From NCBI GenBank assembly GCA_018240015.1, contig JAFEGJ010000002.1:619-64618 (forward strand): a stretch of DNA of 64,000 nt. The letters run 5' to 3'. The DNA is from Verrucomicrobiota bacterium. GTDB taxonomy: Bacteria; Chlamydiota; Chlamydiia; Chlamydiales; Rhabdochlamydiaceae. The stretch's first letter is position 1. Every line of letters starts with the position of its first letter. The notes beneath the pieces are model-generated. The model was not told the origin of the DNA. It worked only from the letters and a program-made list of their open reading frames with translations, and made no database searches. This document shows positions 37,374 to 47,605 of the stretch, piece by piece. The translations under genes were made by a program, and so were the position numbers.

Positions 37374-40300
37374 TTAAATTCCCCGCAACTCTGCGGGGAA
37401 ATATTTTCCAGTTATTGAACGAGGATTTTTAGCGATTTGCTCGGGGGGTCCTGCAGCGACAATGGTACCTCCGTGGACACCAGCGCCGGGCCCTAGATCA
37501 ATGATGTGATCACAGGCGGTGATGACATCGAGGTTGTGCTCGATGACGATAAGAGTGCTTCCTCTTGCGACGAGGGATTGGAAAATCGGAAGGAGACGGG
37601 CAATATCATCGCTATGAAGGCCTACGGTGGGCTCGTCGAGCAGATAAAGGGTTTTCCCTTTAGGACGCTTGGCGAGCTCTCGTGAAAGCCGAATGCGCTG
37701 CTGCTCGCCGCCCGACAGGGTGGCGATTTCTTGGCTGAGTTTGAGATAGTCGAGGCCAACAGAAATGAGGGTATCGAGGATTTTGACAGCTTTGGGAATC
37801 GCATCCAGGAAACTTCTGGCTTCTAATACGGTCAAGCTGAGAATTTCACCCAGATTTTTTCCTTTGTATTGGATCGTGAGGCTCAAAGGATTGAGGCGAT
37901 AGCCATGGCAAGCGCTGCAAGGAACTTTGACGGGCGGGAGAAATTGGAGTGAAATCGACTGCGTGCCATGACCCCAGCATGTGGGGCACATCCCTTTGCG
38001 GTGGTTTTGGCTGAAGTGTTTGGGTTGCAGGCCACGGATCTGAGCGGCGGGAAGAGAGGCAAAGAGCTGGCGCAACGGCGATGAGAGATCGACATAGGTA
38101 GAAGTGTCGGCGCGATTGGTTTGCCCGAGAGGATTTTGCTCGAGAGCGATGATTTTATCGAACGGAAGAGAGGCTTTTTGCAGAAGGGTAAGGAGACTCG
38201 ATTTGCCCGAGCCAGAGACGCCGGTGAGGCAGGTGAAGGCTTTGAGAGGAAAATCGACCGTGATGTTTTTGAGGTTGTGGAGCGTGCAATCTTTAAGTGT
38301 GAAGAATTCCGTGGGTTTTCGTCTTTTTTCGGGAAGAGGGATTTTTTTGCGGCCGCTGAGGTAAGCCCCAGTGAGGGAGTCGGGAGAATCGAGGATTTGC
38401 TGAAGGGAGCCTTCCGCGGTGATGCGGCCGCCATGAACGCCGGCTTTCGGACCAAAATCGAGGATGTGATCGGCCATGGCGATCGTGAGCGGATCGTGCT
38501 CGACCAGGATGAGCGTGTTGCCGAGATCTCTGAGCTGCGCAAGCGCATGGTTGAGGAGCGTGTTGTCGTGGGGATGCAGACCGATGGTGGGTTCATCGAG
38601 GACGTAGAGGCACCCCGTTAAGCCGCCACCGAGCTGGCGAGAAAGGCGGATGCGCTGCGTCTCGCCGCCGGAGAGTGTGGGCGCCGAGCGGTCCATAGAG
38701 AGATAACCAAGACCAATCTGCTGGAGGAAAAAGAGGCGGCTCTGCAACTGCCGAAACGCTTCCTGCAAAAAAGGAGGAATGGTGAGCTTCGAGAGAAAAC
38801 CGAGAGCTTCTTCGATGGAAAGGCGGCAAAAATCGGCGATCGATTTTTTATGGATAAGCACATGGCGGGCGAGGGGCTTGAGGCGAGAGCCTGCGCAAGA
38901 AAGGCAAGATGTTTGATCGAGGAGAGGCTCAAGGATGTCCCGCATTTCGGAGCTGGCTTTGACGGCATGAGAAAGAACGGGATAGATGCCGCGCCAGGTA
39001 AATTGTTTGTAGGCGATAGTTCCGTGGAAGATTTTTTGGAGCTGATCCGAGGAGAGTTGCTTTAAAGGTAGGTAGGGATCGATGCCGGCTTTGTCCATGC
39101 AGGCGAGAAAAAGGCTCCATCCTTCTCTTGAGAAATATTCTTTCCAGAGGAGTCGCATGATACTCGCGACGCTTTGCTTAAGAATATCGGGATGTCGGGT
39201 GAGATCGATGCCGTATTGGAATCCTAGGCCAAGGCAATCTGGACACATTCCCGATTCGGTGTTGAATGAAAACGTGTGCGGAGTGATGGCCGGGTATGAT
39301 TTCCCCGTCGTCGGATCGGTGAATGCAAAGTGGAAGAAGAGATCTTTTCCTTCGCAGTCTATGACGATGCTGTCGGAGTTTGCATGATCGAGGGCGTCGA
39401 AGAGCCGTTTGCGGTGGTCAGGAGAGACGGTGCACCTATCGATAACGAGAAAGAGAGTGTTTTTACGTCCTTTGTCGAACGGAATCTCTTGGTCGAGTTC
39501 ATAGTAAGTGCCGTTGAGGCGGATGCGAAGGAACCCTTGGCGCTGCAAGCGCTGGCATAAGTCAGAAAACGCTTCGTCGCGGCGCAGGTCTTGCGGCGCT
39601 AAGATGTGAAGCCGGCTGCCTTCGGGCAGCTGAAGGAGTTTTTCTACGACATACTCTTTACTGATCGTCTGAAGAGGCTCTTTGGTATCGGGAGCATGGG
39701 GCGTTCCGAGATAAGCGTAGAGAATACGTAAAAAGTCGTAGCCTTCCGTCATAGTCCCTACGGTCGAGCGAGGGTTGCCGGCGTGGCTTTTTTGCTCGAT
39801 GGCAATCGCCGGAGAAAGGCCGGTGATCTCTTCGACTTTGGGTTTGGGCATCTGCTTCACGAACTGGCGGGCATACGGCGAGAGCGACTCGACATAGCGG
39901 CGCTGGCCTTCGGCATAAATGGTCTCGAACGCAAAGGAGGTTTTTCCCGAGCCCGACGGCCCCGTGCAGACGGTGATTTTACCGCGGGGGATATGGGCCG
40001 AGACGTTTTGGAGGTTATTTTGCGCCGCCTCGCGCACAACGATTTCCTTCGTGGCGGTGGAAGAGGCGATTTTTTTGGGAGAAACATTTAAAGGCGTGTG
40101 CTCCAATTTGGGTCTAAGCGCATCGGCGGTGGCTGTTTTTCCTGCGATGATTTTTTCGGGCGAGCCTTCGGCGATCATCTTGCCACCAGCGTCTCCTCCT
40201 TCCGGTCCCATCTCGAGGATCCAGTCGGCGGTTTTGACGAGATCCATGTTGTGTTCGATCACGATCACCGTGTTGCCTTTATCGACCAGCGCTTGCAGGA

Positions 40301-42881
40301 CACTCACGAGTTTGTGGATATCATGGAAATGCAGACCTGTCGTCGGTTCATCGAGGATGTAGACCGTTTTGCCGGTCGAAGGCCGGGCAAGCTCCTTGGC
40401 GAGCTTAATACGCTGCGCTTCGCCGCCTGAGAGTGTAGGGGAGGACTGCCCAAGGCACAGATAATCGAGACCCACTTTCGCGAGCGTCTCGAGTTTTTTG
40501 TGGATATGAGGAATGGCACCAAAGAAAATGAGCGCTTCAGCGACGGGCATCTCGAGGATATCGTGGATGTTTTTCCCGCGGTAGAGGACAGCGAGCGTTT
40601 TTGTATCAAATCTCTTGCCCTTGCAGTGGGTGCAAGGCGTCCACTCGTCTTCGAGGAAGTCCATATCGATGCGCACCATACCCATCCCTTCGCAGTGGGG
40701 GCACGATCCTTCTTTGACGTTGAAACTAAATCGTCCGGCTTTAAACCCTTGTGCTTTACTCTCGGGAAGCTCGGTGAAGAGACCCCGGATATCGTCCCAG
40801 ACTTTGATGTAGGTGGCGGGGTTGGACCGAGGCGTTCTGCCAATGGGAGTTTGATCGATGGCGATCACCTTGTCGACATGGTCGATTCCCGAGATCGATT
40901 TGTGAGCGCCGACGGGGAGCTGCGCGCTATGCAGGGCATTGGATAGAGCTGGGTAGAGGATGTCGGTGATGAGGGAGGATTTTCCAGACCCTGAGACGCC
41001 GGTTACCGCGATGAAAACCCCGAGAGGTATCTTTACGCTCACTTTTTTGAGGTTGTGGTGCGTGGCGCCCTCGATTTTGAGAGCGGCTTTTGTGGGCTTG
41101 CGTCGTTTTTTTGGAAGAGGGATTTGGAGTTTGCCCGAGAGATAGGCGCCCGTCATCGACCTATCGCACGCGAGAAGATCGGCGACCGATCCACTCACTA
41201 AAATTTCTCCGCCGTGCTGCCCTGCGAGCGGTCCGACATCGACGATGTGATCGGCCGCCAGCATCGTCTCTTCGTCGTGTTCGACGACGATCACGGTGTT
41301 TCCTTTTTGCTGCAGGCGCCTTAAGGTGGCGAGGAGCTGTGTGTTATCGCGGGGATGGAGTCCAATGGACGGCTCATCGAGGATGTACGTTGTCGCGACG
41401 AGGCCAGATCCGATCTGCGAGGCAAGCCGCACGCGCTGGGCTTCGCCTCCCGAGAGTGTGGGAGAAATACGTTCGAGCGTAAGGTAGTGGAGACCGACAC
41501 CCATCAAAAATGTGAGGCGGAGGATGATCTCTTTGAGGAGCTCTTCAGAGATTTTATTGGACTTAATGCTCTGAAAGAAAGCTAAAGCATCAGCAATCGA
41601 GAGCGTTGTGACTTCATGGATTTTTTTGCCTTGAAGTTGAGTTGCCGCGGGGTAAGCCCGAATGCGCGCTCCATGACAGTCAGGACAAATACTCTCAGCC
41701 ATGAGCTCATGCATGTGGCTGCGGTAAAAATCGCTCGTCGCTTCGCTGTAGCGCTTCATCGCTTCAAAGAGAACGCCGCGCCACTGAACGTAATCGACCC
41801 ACCTACTGCGCTTCGTCGGATGGAAGAAGGTCATGCGCATCCATTTTTCTTTGGTGCCGTAGAGGTAAATTTCACGAGCTTTTTCGGTGAGTTTTTTCCA
41901 TGGCGTAGTGACGCTAAAACCAAATTGCTCCCCCAAATTATCGTAAATATTGCCATAGCGCACGGTCTTGTAGGACGGGGCTACCGAGCAGCAATCTTCT
42001 TCGATGCTAAGGTCGGGGTTGATGATTTTCTCTAATACGAATGTCCGCAGCGTGCCGAGGCCCTGACACGTGGGGCACATGCCGAGCGGATGGTTGAACG
42101 AAAAGTCATGCGGCTCGAGAGGGCGGTACGATTGTCCCGACTTTTTGGCATACGCATGCTGAGAAAATAGCGTCTCTTCTTCTCCGTCTAAAATGCTCAT
42201 GACGCCTTTGCCGATGTCGAGGGCTTTGGAGACGGCTTCTTTCACGCGCTCCAGATCGGGGAGCACTAATCGGTCGATGATCACATCGACATCGTGAGCG
42301 ACTTGTTTGTCGATTTTGAGATCGTCGGTGATCTCGATCACTTTTCCATCGAGGCGCACGCGCGTAAATCCGCGCCTTAAGAGCTCCGCAAAGTCATCTT
42401 TGAACTCTCCCTTTTTGTTTTTCGCATAGGGACTGAGTATGATAAGTTTCGTGCCGTCTTTGCGGGAAATAATCTGCTCTATTATTTCCGGCGTGCTCAT
42501 TGGCATTACCCGCTCACCGCTGATGGGGCAGTGCGCCTCACCGACACGCGCATAGAGAACGCGCATATAGTCGTAGACGCCGGTCATCGTTCCTACCGTC
42601 GAGCGGGGGGTGCGGCCCGATGTTTTTTGCTCGATCGCAATCGTGGGAGAGAGACCTTCGATCAGATCGGCGTCGGGCTTGGGCAGATCGCCTAGCTGTC
42701 TTCTGGCGTAGGTCGAGAGCGACTCGATGTAGCGGCGCTGACCTTCGGTGTAGATGGTATCAAAGGCAAGAGAAGACTTGCCGGAGCCGGAGACACCGGT
42801 GAAGACGATGAGTTGGTTGGGCTCCAGTTCGAGATCGACATCTTTGAGATTGTGAACCCGAACTTTTTTGAGTTTGAGCAT
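37374..42881 (-). CDS. uvrA: Double-length excinuclease ABC subunit A
   Basis: UvrA finds bulky DNA lesions for nucleotide excision repair. At 1835 residues this is twice the normal length: a head-to-tail fusion of two UvrA proteins with four ABC ATPase halves. Walker A motifs are [12 protein letters not shown] (about residue 29), [13 protein letters not shown] (about 640), [12 protein letters not shown] (about 1010) and [13 protein letters not shown]; signature motifs are [33 protein letters not shown] and [11 protein letters not shown]. Zn-module Cys pairs occur in each half (CPHCEGMG and [17 protein letters not shown] and CSACHGYRL). I recall the same double-length UvrA in Chlamydia (about 1786 residues), so the fusion is a phylum feature. 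The second half is less strictly conserved and may have a structural role. Confidence 0.95.
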   Translation of the reverse strand: MLKLKKVRVHNLKDVDLELEPNQLIVFTGVSGSGKSSLAFDTIYTEGQRRYIESLSTYARRQLGDLPKPDADLIEGLSPTIAIEQKTSGRTPRSTVGTMTGVYDYMRVLYARVGEAHCPISGERVMPMSTPEIIEQIISRKDGTKLIILSPYAKNKKGEFKDDFAELLRRGFTRVRLDGKVIEITDDLKIDKQVAHDVDVIIDRLVLPDLERVKEAVSKALDIGKGVMSILDGEEETLFSQHAYAKKSGQSYRPLEPHDFSFNHPLGMCPTCQGLGTLRTFVLEKIINPDLSIEEDCCSVAPSYKTVRYGNIYDNLGEQFGFSVTTPWKKLTEKAREIYLYGTKEKWMRMTFFHPTKRSRWVDYVQWRGVLFEAMKRYSEATSDFYRSHMHELMAESICPDCHGARIRAYPAATQLQGKKIHEVTTLSIADALAFFQSIKSNKISEELLKEIILRLTFLMGVGLHYLTLERISPTLSGGEAQRVRLASQIGSGLVATTYILDEPSIGLHPRDNTQLLATLRRLQQKGNTVIVVEHDEETMLAADHIVDVGPLAGQHGGEILVSGSVADLLACDRSMTGAYLSGKLQIPLPKKRRKPTKAALKIEGATHHNLKKVSVKIPLGVFIAVTGVSGSGKSSLITDILYPALSNALHSAQLPVGAHKSISGIDHVDKVIAIDQTPIGRTPRSNPATYIKVWDDIRGLFTELPESKAQGFKAGRFSFNVKEGSCPHCEGMGMVRIDMDFLEDEWTPCTHCKGKRFDTKTLAVLYRGKNIHDILEMPVAEALIFFGAIPHIHKKLETLAKVGLDYLCLGQSSPTLSGGEAQRIKLAKELARPSTGKTVYILDEPTTGLHFHDIHKLVSVLQALVDKGNTVIVIEHNMDLVKTADWILEMGPEGGDAGGKMIAEGSPEKIIAGKTATADALRPKLEHTPLNVSPKKIASSTATKEIVVREAAQNNLQNVSAHIPRGKITVCTGPSGSGKTSFAFETIYAEGQRRYVESLSPYARQFVKQMPKPKVEEITGLSPAIAIEQKSHAGNPRSTVGTMTEGYDFLRILYAYLGTPHAPDTKEPLQTISKEYVVEKLLQLPEGSRLHILAPQDLRRDEAFSDLCQRLQRQGFLRIRLNGTYYELDQEIPFDKGRKNTLFLVIDRCTVSPDHRKRLFDALDHANSDSIVIDCEGKDLFFHFAFTDPTTGKSYPAITPHTFSFNTESGMCPDCLGLGFQYGIDLTRHPDILKQSVASIMRLLWKEYFSREGWSLFLACMDKAGIDPYLPLKQLSSDQLQKIFHGTIAYKQFTWRGIYPVLSHAVKASSEMRDILEPLLDQTSCLSCAGSRLKPLARHVLIHKKSIADFCRLSIEEALGFLSKLTIPPFLQEAFRQLQSRLFFLQQIGLGYLSMDRSAPTLSGGETQRIRLSRQLGGGLTGCLYVLDEPTIGLHPHDNTLLNHALAQLRDLGNTLILVEHDPLTIAMADHILDFGPKAGVHGGRITAEGSLQQILDSPDSLTGAYLSGRKKIPLPEKRRKPTEFFTLKDCTLHNLKNITVDFPLKAFTCLTGVSGSGKSSLLTLLQKASLPFDKIIALEQNPLGQTNRADTSTYVDLSSPLRQLFASLPAAQIRGLQPKHFSQNHRKGMCPTCWGHGTQSISLQFLPPVKVPCSACHGYRLNPLSLTIQYKGKNLGEILSLTVLEARSFLDAIPKAVKILDTLISVGLDYLKLSQEIATLSGGEQQRIRLSRELAKRPKGKTLYLLDEPTVGLHSDDIARLLPIFQSLVARGSTLIVIEHNLDVITACDHIIDLGPGAGVHGGTIVAAGPPEQIAKNPRSITGKYFPAELRGI
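37379..37400 (+). terminator. Terminator of small gene 2, embedded in the 3' end of uvrA
   Basis: TTCCCCGCA at 37379-37387 and TGCGGGGAA at 37392-37400 form a perfect 9-bp stem with a 4-base loop, followed on the plus strand by atatttt. It lies 5 bases after the stop of the small gene and simultaneously encodes the last residues of UvrA (AELRG) on the other strand. It may stop transcription from both sides. Confidence 0.7.
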
Positions 42882-42989
42882 AGAAGGAGAATTTTAATGT
42901 AAAAAGACAAGAAACACAAAGGGAATTACAACCGCTGAGGGGGAAGAGGGCACAGAGGAAGAAGGGAAATGGGATTATCTGCCTCTAGC

Positions 42990-43018
42990 TTTACAGATAA
43001 GTCCTTGTAACGTAACAT
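42990..43018 (+). promoter_or_regulatory. Promoter of the OmpA-domain paralogue
   Basis: TTTACA at 42990-42995 and TAACAT at 43013-43018 are separated by 17 bases. The -35 hexamer and spacer length are the same as at 17377, ahead of the U-box paralogue. An AAGGAAG ribosome binding site sits just before the ATG at 43068. Confidence 0.55.
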
Positions 43019-43067
43019 TTTTAATTTCTCAAAGAGGATGAATGAAGTTACCCCATAAGGAAGATGT

Positions 43068-44780
43068 ATGGCAGTTATCAGTTCAAGCACCAGAAGAAAT
43101 ATAGAAGAAACTAATAGGGTTTTTCCCTATGTAGAAGACTTAGACAAAGCTATAAAAGCTCGTAATGCGGATGCAATTCAAAGAAATATTCATGCTCTGA
43201 TAGTGGAAGCAGATAGCATGGTTATAAAAACTATAAAAAAAGAACAATCTTATAGTCCTTCAGGAATAGTTGATAGATTGGCAGACATTTTGAGTGAAAA
43301 TTTTTTGAGTCAGCACGAAGAGATTAAGCTTCATATAGCTAAAGTGTTCCGATTGTTTATTGAATGTATGGTTATGATGCATAGGACGAATCCTATAACT
43401 GAAAGCTGGATTAGAGCGCTCGCTTCAAAAGTAAAACCAGCGTTAGAGAGCAATAAATCTAACGTAGCTCTTTGTTTTGAGCTTCGTTGCATTGCTCAAG
43501 GTACAAGATGTTTTAATATATCGAATGACTTACCTTACGTTGATATAATGAATAAGCTGTTGGGAGTAATTTCTGATTCTACGAGTGGTGTTTCTCTTGT
43601 AATTGAAGCTATAAGAATTTACAGAGATCTTAAGGTCGAAAGCTGGTATGTCGACGCTCTTTATGTAAATTGGATCTGGCGTTTGGCTAAAGATAACGAA
43701 AAGCTATTCGTCACGGAGATTGAGTGTTTATCTAGAAGGCAAAATAAACAGGGTTACATCCGACTCGCCGTAGAGTTTTTAGGAAATGTTCTTCTTAATT
43801 CCCCCAAGACAGAAATCTTTCATAAGGCATTATCAGGGGATGATAGTTTAAATCTTGTATCTTTTGCTCATTATAAGAAGCCACTCCATATCAGAGGTAC
43901 AGGAAGAACAGTTCGACACCGAGCAGTTGAACTTCTCTCACATTTTTTCAATGATAGAAGACCTTCTGTTTCTAGGATGGTGTTTGGGACATTCTGTGAT
44001 CGTATCGTTGAAGAAACAGACAAAAAAGTAAGAGGCCTTTTAAAAGAAATTTTCGTCAAACAATCCCAAACCTTGCAAGCTGCTGGGTTGGATTTTTTAG
44101 AAGTTATTAAGAATTATGAAAAGGAAATGGAGGGGGTTTCAGAAGCAGATCTTGAGTTAGATAGATCTAAATTACCAAGTAAAATGATCCACTCTGACTC
44201 TAGTATAGAGGAAACTCTTGAACGTACGAAACAGCTAGTATTAGAACAGACAAAGAAAATAAAACAGCAAAAAGAGGACATTAGTGCAAGAGACGGTGTC
44301 ATAAATAAGCAAAAAGAGGACATTAGTGCAAGAGACGGTGTCATAAATAAGCAAAAAGAAGCTATTGGGGAAAAAGATACTAAGATGGCTTCAAATGTAG
44401 AACAAATTTGCTTTTTACAGGCTCAATTAGCATTTAAGGATTTGCAATTTCGATTCGGTCGTGATAAAGAAACGATGACAATAAAAGAGCCTCTTGCCAG
44501 TAAAATAGATGGCGTTATTAAAATCTTAAACGCTAATCCCAATTTCGTAGTTGCTTTTGATGGCTATACCTCTGGGAGCTGGATGTGGAGTCGGCAGTGG
44601 GATAAGAACCTCAGTAAAAAAAGAGCAGAATTTATCAAGGAGTATTTCAAATCGAAGGGTATAGATGATAACCGAATGGAAGCCGAGGGAAAGGGCGTGC
44701 TAGATTCTTCAAAACCCGAATCTCCTCTAACTTTTGGTCAAAATCGCGTAGTAATAGCCACTGTTAAGATAAAGAAATAA
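43068..44780 (+). CDS. Paralogue of the U-box protein N-terminus, with coiled coil and OmpA-like C-terminal domain
   Basis: The 570-residue protein has no signal peptide. Residues 1 to about 345 form the same helical region as the U-box protein at 17433 (LAVEFLGNVLLN versus TAVEFFGDIVLH; TVRHRAVELLSHFF versus PVRFRAIELLSDLT). A coiled coil follows (about 375-470) with a 14-residue unit QKEDISARDGVINK repeated in tandem. Residues about 470-570 resemble an OmpA-type peptidoglycan-binding domain (GVIKILNANPNFVVAFDGYT, LSKKRAEFIKEYFKSKGIDD, then RMEAEGKGV and GQNRVVIATV). The usual Asp after GHT/GYT is replaced by Ser and the second Arg of the NRR motif by Val, so binding of meso-diaminopimelate is doubtful. 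It is A+T-rich and stands alone. A secreted or structural role is inferred from the paralogue, not shown. Confidence 0.82.
   Translation: MAVISSSTRRNIEETNRVFPYVEDLDKAIKARNADAIQRNIHALIVEADSMVIKTIKKEQSYSPSGIVDRLADILSENFLSQHEEIKLHIAKVFRLFIECMVMMHRTNPITESWIRALASKVKPALESNKSNVALCFELRCIAQGTRCFNISNDLPYVDIMNKLLGVISDSTSGVSLVIEAIRIYRDLKVESWYVDALYVNWIWRLAKDNEKLFVTEIECLSRRQNKQGYIRLAVEFLGNVLLNSPKTEIFHKALSGDDSLNLVSFAHYKKPLHIRGTGRTVRHRAVELLSHFFNDRRPSVSRMVFGTFCDRIVEETDKKVRGLLKEIFVKQSQTLQAAGLDFLEVIKNYEKEMEGVSEADLELDRSKLPSKMIHSDSSIEETLERTKQLVLEQTKKIKQQKEDISARDGVINKQKEDISARDGVINKQKEAIGEKDTKMASNVEQICFLQAQLAFKDLQFRFGRDKETMTIKEPLASKIDGVIKILNANPNFVVAFDGYTSGSWMWSRQWDKNLSKKRAEFIKEYFKSKGIDDNRMEAEGKGVLDSSKPESPLTFGQNRVVIATVKIKK
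44268..44351 (+). repeat. 42-bp tandem repeat in the coiled coil of the OmpA-domain paralogue
   Basis: Two exact 42-base copies (44268-44309 and 44310-44351), each encoding QKEDISARDGVINK, are followed by a diverged third unit (QKEAIGEKDTK). Identical DNA shows a recent in-frame duplication that lengthens the coiled coil by 14 residues (two heptads). Confidence 0.9.
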
Positions 44781-44859
44781 TTCGAAGGCTCTTTCTTAGG
44801 TTCAGCGTAAGTATTGGTAACTTTTGCCTTGCAATTGCCGCTCTAATGCGTTTCAATGA

Positions 44860-46284
44860 ATGTTTATGAGAACGCGCACAAAAATCGTCTGCACTATGGG
44901 TCCGGCTGTCGCTGGCTACGAAAAAATTCTTGAGCTGATCGAAGCTGGGATGAATGTGGCACGGATTAACTTTAGCCATGGGACTCAAGAAGAGCATCGC
45001 AAGGTCATCGAGAATCTGAAGCAAGCGCGCAAAGAAACGCAGGTGCCGCTTGCGATCATGCTCGATACCAAAGGACCTGAAATCCGCGTAGGAAAGATGC
45101 GCGGCGATGCGGTGCAATACGAGGCGGGCATGGAAGTGCTCCTCGTGGGTGATGAGGTAGAAGGGGACGAGAAAAAGATTCCGATTGGGCCGCTTTCTGT
45201 TTTGAAGAGTTTGCAAGAAAATATGACGGTGCTCTTCGATGATGGGTACATCGTTTCTAAAGTGGTAAAAAAGACTAAGGAAGGCCCTGTCATCCAGATC
45301 CAAAATGCAGGGCTACTGCGCACACACAAAGGGGTCAATGTTCCGGGAGCCAATATTTTGCTACCGGCGATGACAGAGCAAGACGTAAAAGATATCATTT
45401 TTGGATGCCAAATGGATGTCGATGTGATCGCGGGATCGTTTATCCGCTCGGCGGACCATGTGCTCGAGATCAAGAAACTGCTCGCGCAGCAAAAAAAGTC
45501 CGATATTTTCGTAATCGCCAAAATTGAAAATGCGCTAGGTGTGCAGAATTTCGATGAAATCTTGCACGTGTCCGACGGCATCATGGTCGCTCGGGGAGAT
45601 CTCGGTGTAGAGCTTCCGCTGCGCGAGGTGCCGCGTCTCCAAAAGATGATGATTCGCAAGTGCTACCAATCGTTCAAACCGGTCGTGACAGCGACGCAGA
45701 TGCTCGAATCGATGATCAAATATCCCCGGCCCACACGGGCGGAAGTCTCCGACGTGGCCAACGCGATCTACGATGCGACGTCCTGCGCAATGCTATCGGG
45801 CGAGACGGCGATGGGGCAGTACCCCATCGAAGCGGTCCAAATGATGGGCAGCATCATCGAAGAGACAGAGAAGGATTTTCCTTACCGGGATTTCTTTGAA
45901 AGAGATGGCCGCATCGAGAGTAAAGATATATCGGTATCGGTGGCGCTCGCTGCCGTTAAGACGGCCTATACGGCCGGCGCTAAGGCAATCTTTGCCTTCA
46001 CGAACAGCGGGTTTACCGCGCGGCTCATATCGCGTTTTAGGCCTCAGATGCCCATTGTGGCGTTAACGAGCAGCGAAAAGGTTTATCACCAGTTGGGCTT
46101 TAGTTGGGGCGTCCATCCGGTGATCCCCAGCTCTTGTAAAAACGTCCAAGAGGCTTTTGCAGTGGCTGGTCGCTTTGCCCTAGAACAAGGGCTCGTCAGT
46201 CCTGGAGATCTGGTCGTCATCACGGCAGGAGCTGCTTTTGGCGTGAGCGGTTCAACGAACATGATGATCGTGGATAGGATTTAA
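44860..46284 (+). CDS. pyk: Pyruvate kinase
   Basis: Pyruvate kinase converts phosphoenolpyruvate and ADP to pyruvate and ATP at the end of glycolysis. The 474-residue protein begins MFMRTRTKIVCTMGPA and shows ARINFSHGTQEEH, DTKGPEIRVG, the metal and substrate motif FVIAKIENALGVQNFDEIL with the catalytic Lys, MVARGDLGVELP and SGETAMGQYPIEAV. The length is normal. It may start at either Met 1 or Met 3. It lies beside uvrA as in Chlamydia (recalled CT332 and CT333), with the OmpA-domain gene inserted between them. It converges on the next gene with 2 bases between stop codons. Confidence 0.97.
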   Translation: MFMRTRTKIVCTMGPAVAGYEKILELIEAGMNVARINFSHGTQEEHRKVIENLKQARKETQVPLAIMLDTKGPEIRVGKMRGDAVQYEAGMEVLLVGDEVEGDEKKIPIGPLSVLKSLQENMTVLFDDGYIVSKVVKKTKEGPVIQIQNAGLLRTHKGVNVPGANILLPAMTEQDVKDIIFGCQMDVDVIAGSFIRSADHVLEIKKLLAQQKKSDIFVIAKIENALGVQNFDEILHVSDGIMVARGDLGVELPLREVPRLQKMMIRKCYQSFKPVVTATQMLESMIKYPRPTRAEVSDVANAIYDATSCAMLSGETAMGQYPIEAVQMMGSIIEETEKDFPYRDFFERDGRIESKDISVSVALAAVKTAYTAGAKAIFAFTNSGFTARLISRFRPQMPIVALTSSEKVYHQLGFSWGVHPVIPSSCKNVQEAFAVAGRFALEQGLVSPGDLVVITAGAAFGVSGSTNMMIVDRI

Positions 46285-46286
46285 GA

Positions 46287-47585
46287 TTAGGTCGGTGGCT
46301 GCATGCCGGGGGGCATGTCAGACTGGTAAAATGCTTTAACCTGATCAGGCGTAAGCCCAGGAAACATCTTGTAGATATCTGAGTTGATATATTGATCCAG
46401 GTAGTCTTCGAGCGTTGGAACTTTCCCATTAGGATCTTGGGTGCGGAAAGTATCGATGAGTCTTCGGGCCCACTCGACAAATTGGTAGAGAGGCGATCCT
46501 TTTTCGGCTTTGTGATCTTTAAGCCATGAGGCCAGCTCTGACTGGTATTGTTTAGAAGTCACGGGAGCTCCGGTTATTTCACCAAAACGAGATAATGCAT
46601 CTTGTGAAGCTGTCCAAATCCATCCATTTTGAGGATTATAAGCGAATTCTTTTGCCCACTTTTTTAATTGGTCAAGGGTCCCGTCAGGTCCCAAATTAGC
46701 GAGTTCGCTGAGGAGGTAATTTGCGAGCTGAGAATCGACGGACTTCGGGTCAATTTTTGCAGCCCAAATGAGCGCGTCGAGCATGGTCGATTCAAAAGGT
46801 GAAAGGAAATTGGCATCATCGGGATTATGGGAAAGAGCTGCGTTGATAATGATGGAAATGAGCGTAAACTTGGAATCGGATAATCCGCCTTGGTTGCTTT
46901 TGAATATGGCTTCCAGTTGTTTGATAAAATCCTTGGCGTTTGGGTTTCCCCAATCCTTTAGTAGACCGACATAACTATTGTAAAAGTTTTGGATAAAATC
47001 GGTTTTCTGTCCTTGGGTTAGCCCGGGGAAGTCGGCAAAATTGTCCTGAATAACTTGTTGCATCCAGGGAAGAACAGTATTGAGAAATGTTCCTGGATCG
47101 ATGGAGCCTTTAGAAAATAGCAATTCAGCTAATTTATCATACAGTTTCTGCAAAGGGGAACCATTCGGCGCTTGCCCCATGGTGGAGAGTAAAGTAAAGA
47201 GCATTTGATCCAGGTTGCTCATAGGAGGAATCGAAGGGAGAGAAAAGCCTGCTAAATATTGGGCCATTTTTTGTAAGTTTTCTTTCGTAAGATATCCGGA
47301 TGGATCAGCCCAATTACCGTTAGCAAAATCCCGATACATGCTTTCATTGAAGAACTGTTGCATAAATTTTTGGATTTCTTCCTTCGAAGCATCTATATGA
47401 ATGGACATGGAAAAATATTGTCTACAAGAGGTTATAAAACGTTGTAAGAACTTTGCATAGGGAGAATCGGGGGGTAAAGAATTCAACAATTCGCGCATAG
47501 CCTGTAAGTCAGCAAAAAGCTGCCCAACGGGTGTTTGCGCATTAGGGACGTAGGAAGAGTAGTCTCCGCTGATGGGCCCGGTCAT
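46287..47585 (-). CDS. Hypothetical helical protein, 432 residues
   Basis: I do not recognise this protein. It lacks a signal peptide or membrane segment, is soluble and mostly helical, with many aromatic and Asn/Asp/Gly-Pro turns. A loose internal repetition is visible around F-P-G-L-T-x-x-Q (FADFPGLTQGQKTDFIQNFY near residue 205 and MFPGLTPDQVKAFYQSDMPP near the end), and TLEDYLDQYINSDIYK. The N-terminus (MTGPISGDYSSYVPNAQTPV) is Ser/Thr/Pro-rich and uncharged, as in many type III secretion signals; that is only suggestive. An AAAGG ribosome binding site precedes the ATG. It is convergent with pyk and codirectional with rsmE, 20 bases downstream of it. Confidence 0.72.
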   Translation of the reverse strand: MTGPISGDYSSYVPNAQTPVGQLFADLQAMRELLNSLPPDSPYAKFLQRFITSCRQYFSMSIHIDASKEEIQKFMQQFFNESMYRDFANGNWADPSGYLTKENLQKMAQYLAGFSLPSIPPMSNLDQMLFTLLSTMGQAPNGSPLQKLYDKLAELLFSKGSIDPGTFLNTVLPWMQQVIQDNFADFPGLTQGQKTDFIQNFYNSYVGLLKDWGNPNAKDFIKQLEAIFKSNQGGLSDSKFTLISIIINAALSHNPDDANFLSPFESTMLDALIWAAKIDPKSVDSQLANYLLSELANLGPDGTLDQLKKWAKEFAYNPQNGWIWTASQDALSRFGEITGAPVTSKQYQSELASWLKDHKAEKGSPLYQFVEWARRLIDTFRTQDPNGKVPTLEDYLDQYINSDIYKMFPGLTPDQVKAFYQSDMPPGMQPPT

Positions 47586-47605
47586 ACCTTTATTTTATTC
47601 AAAAA

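Noticed and set aside
37374-42881. Assembly duplication of uvrA
   Set aside because: The two halves are clearly diverged in sequence, and double-length UvrA is known in Chlamydia, so the fusion is real rather than an assembly error.
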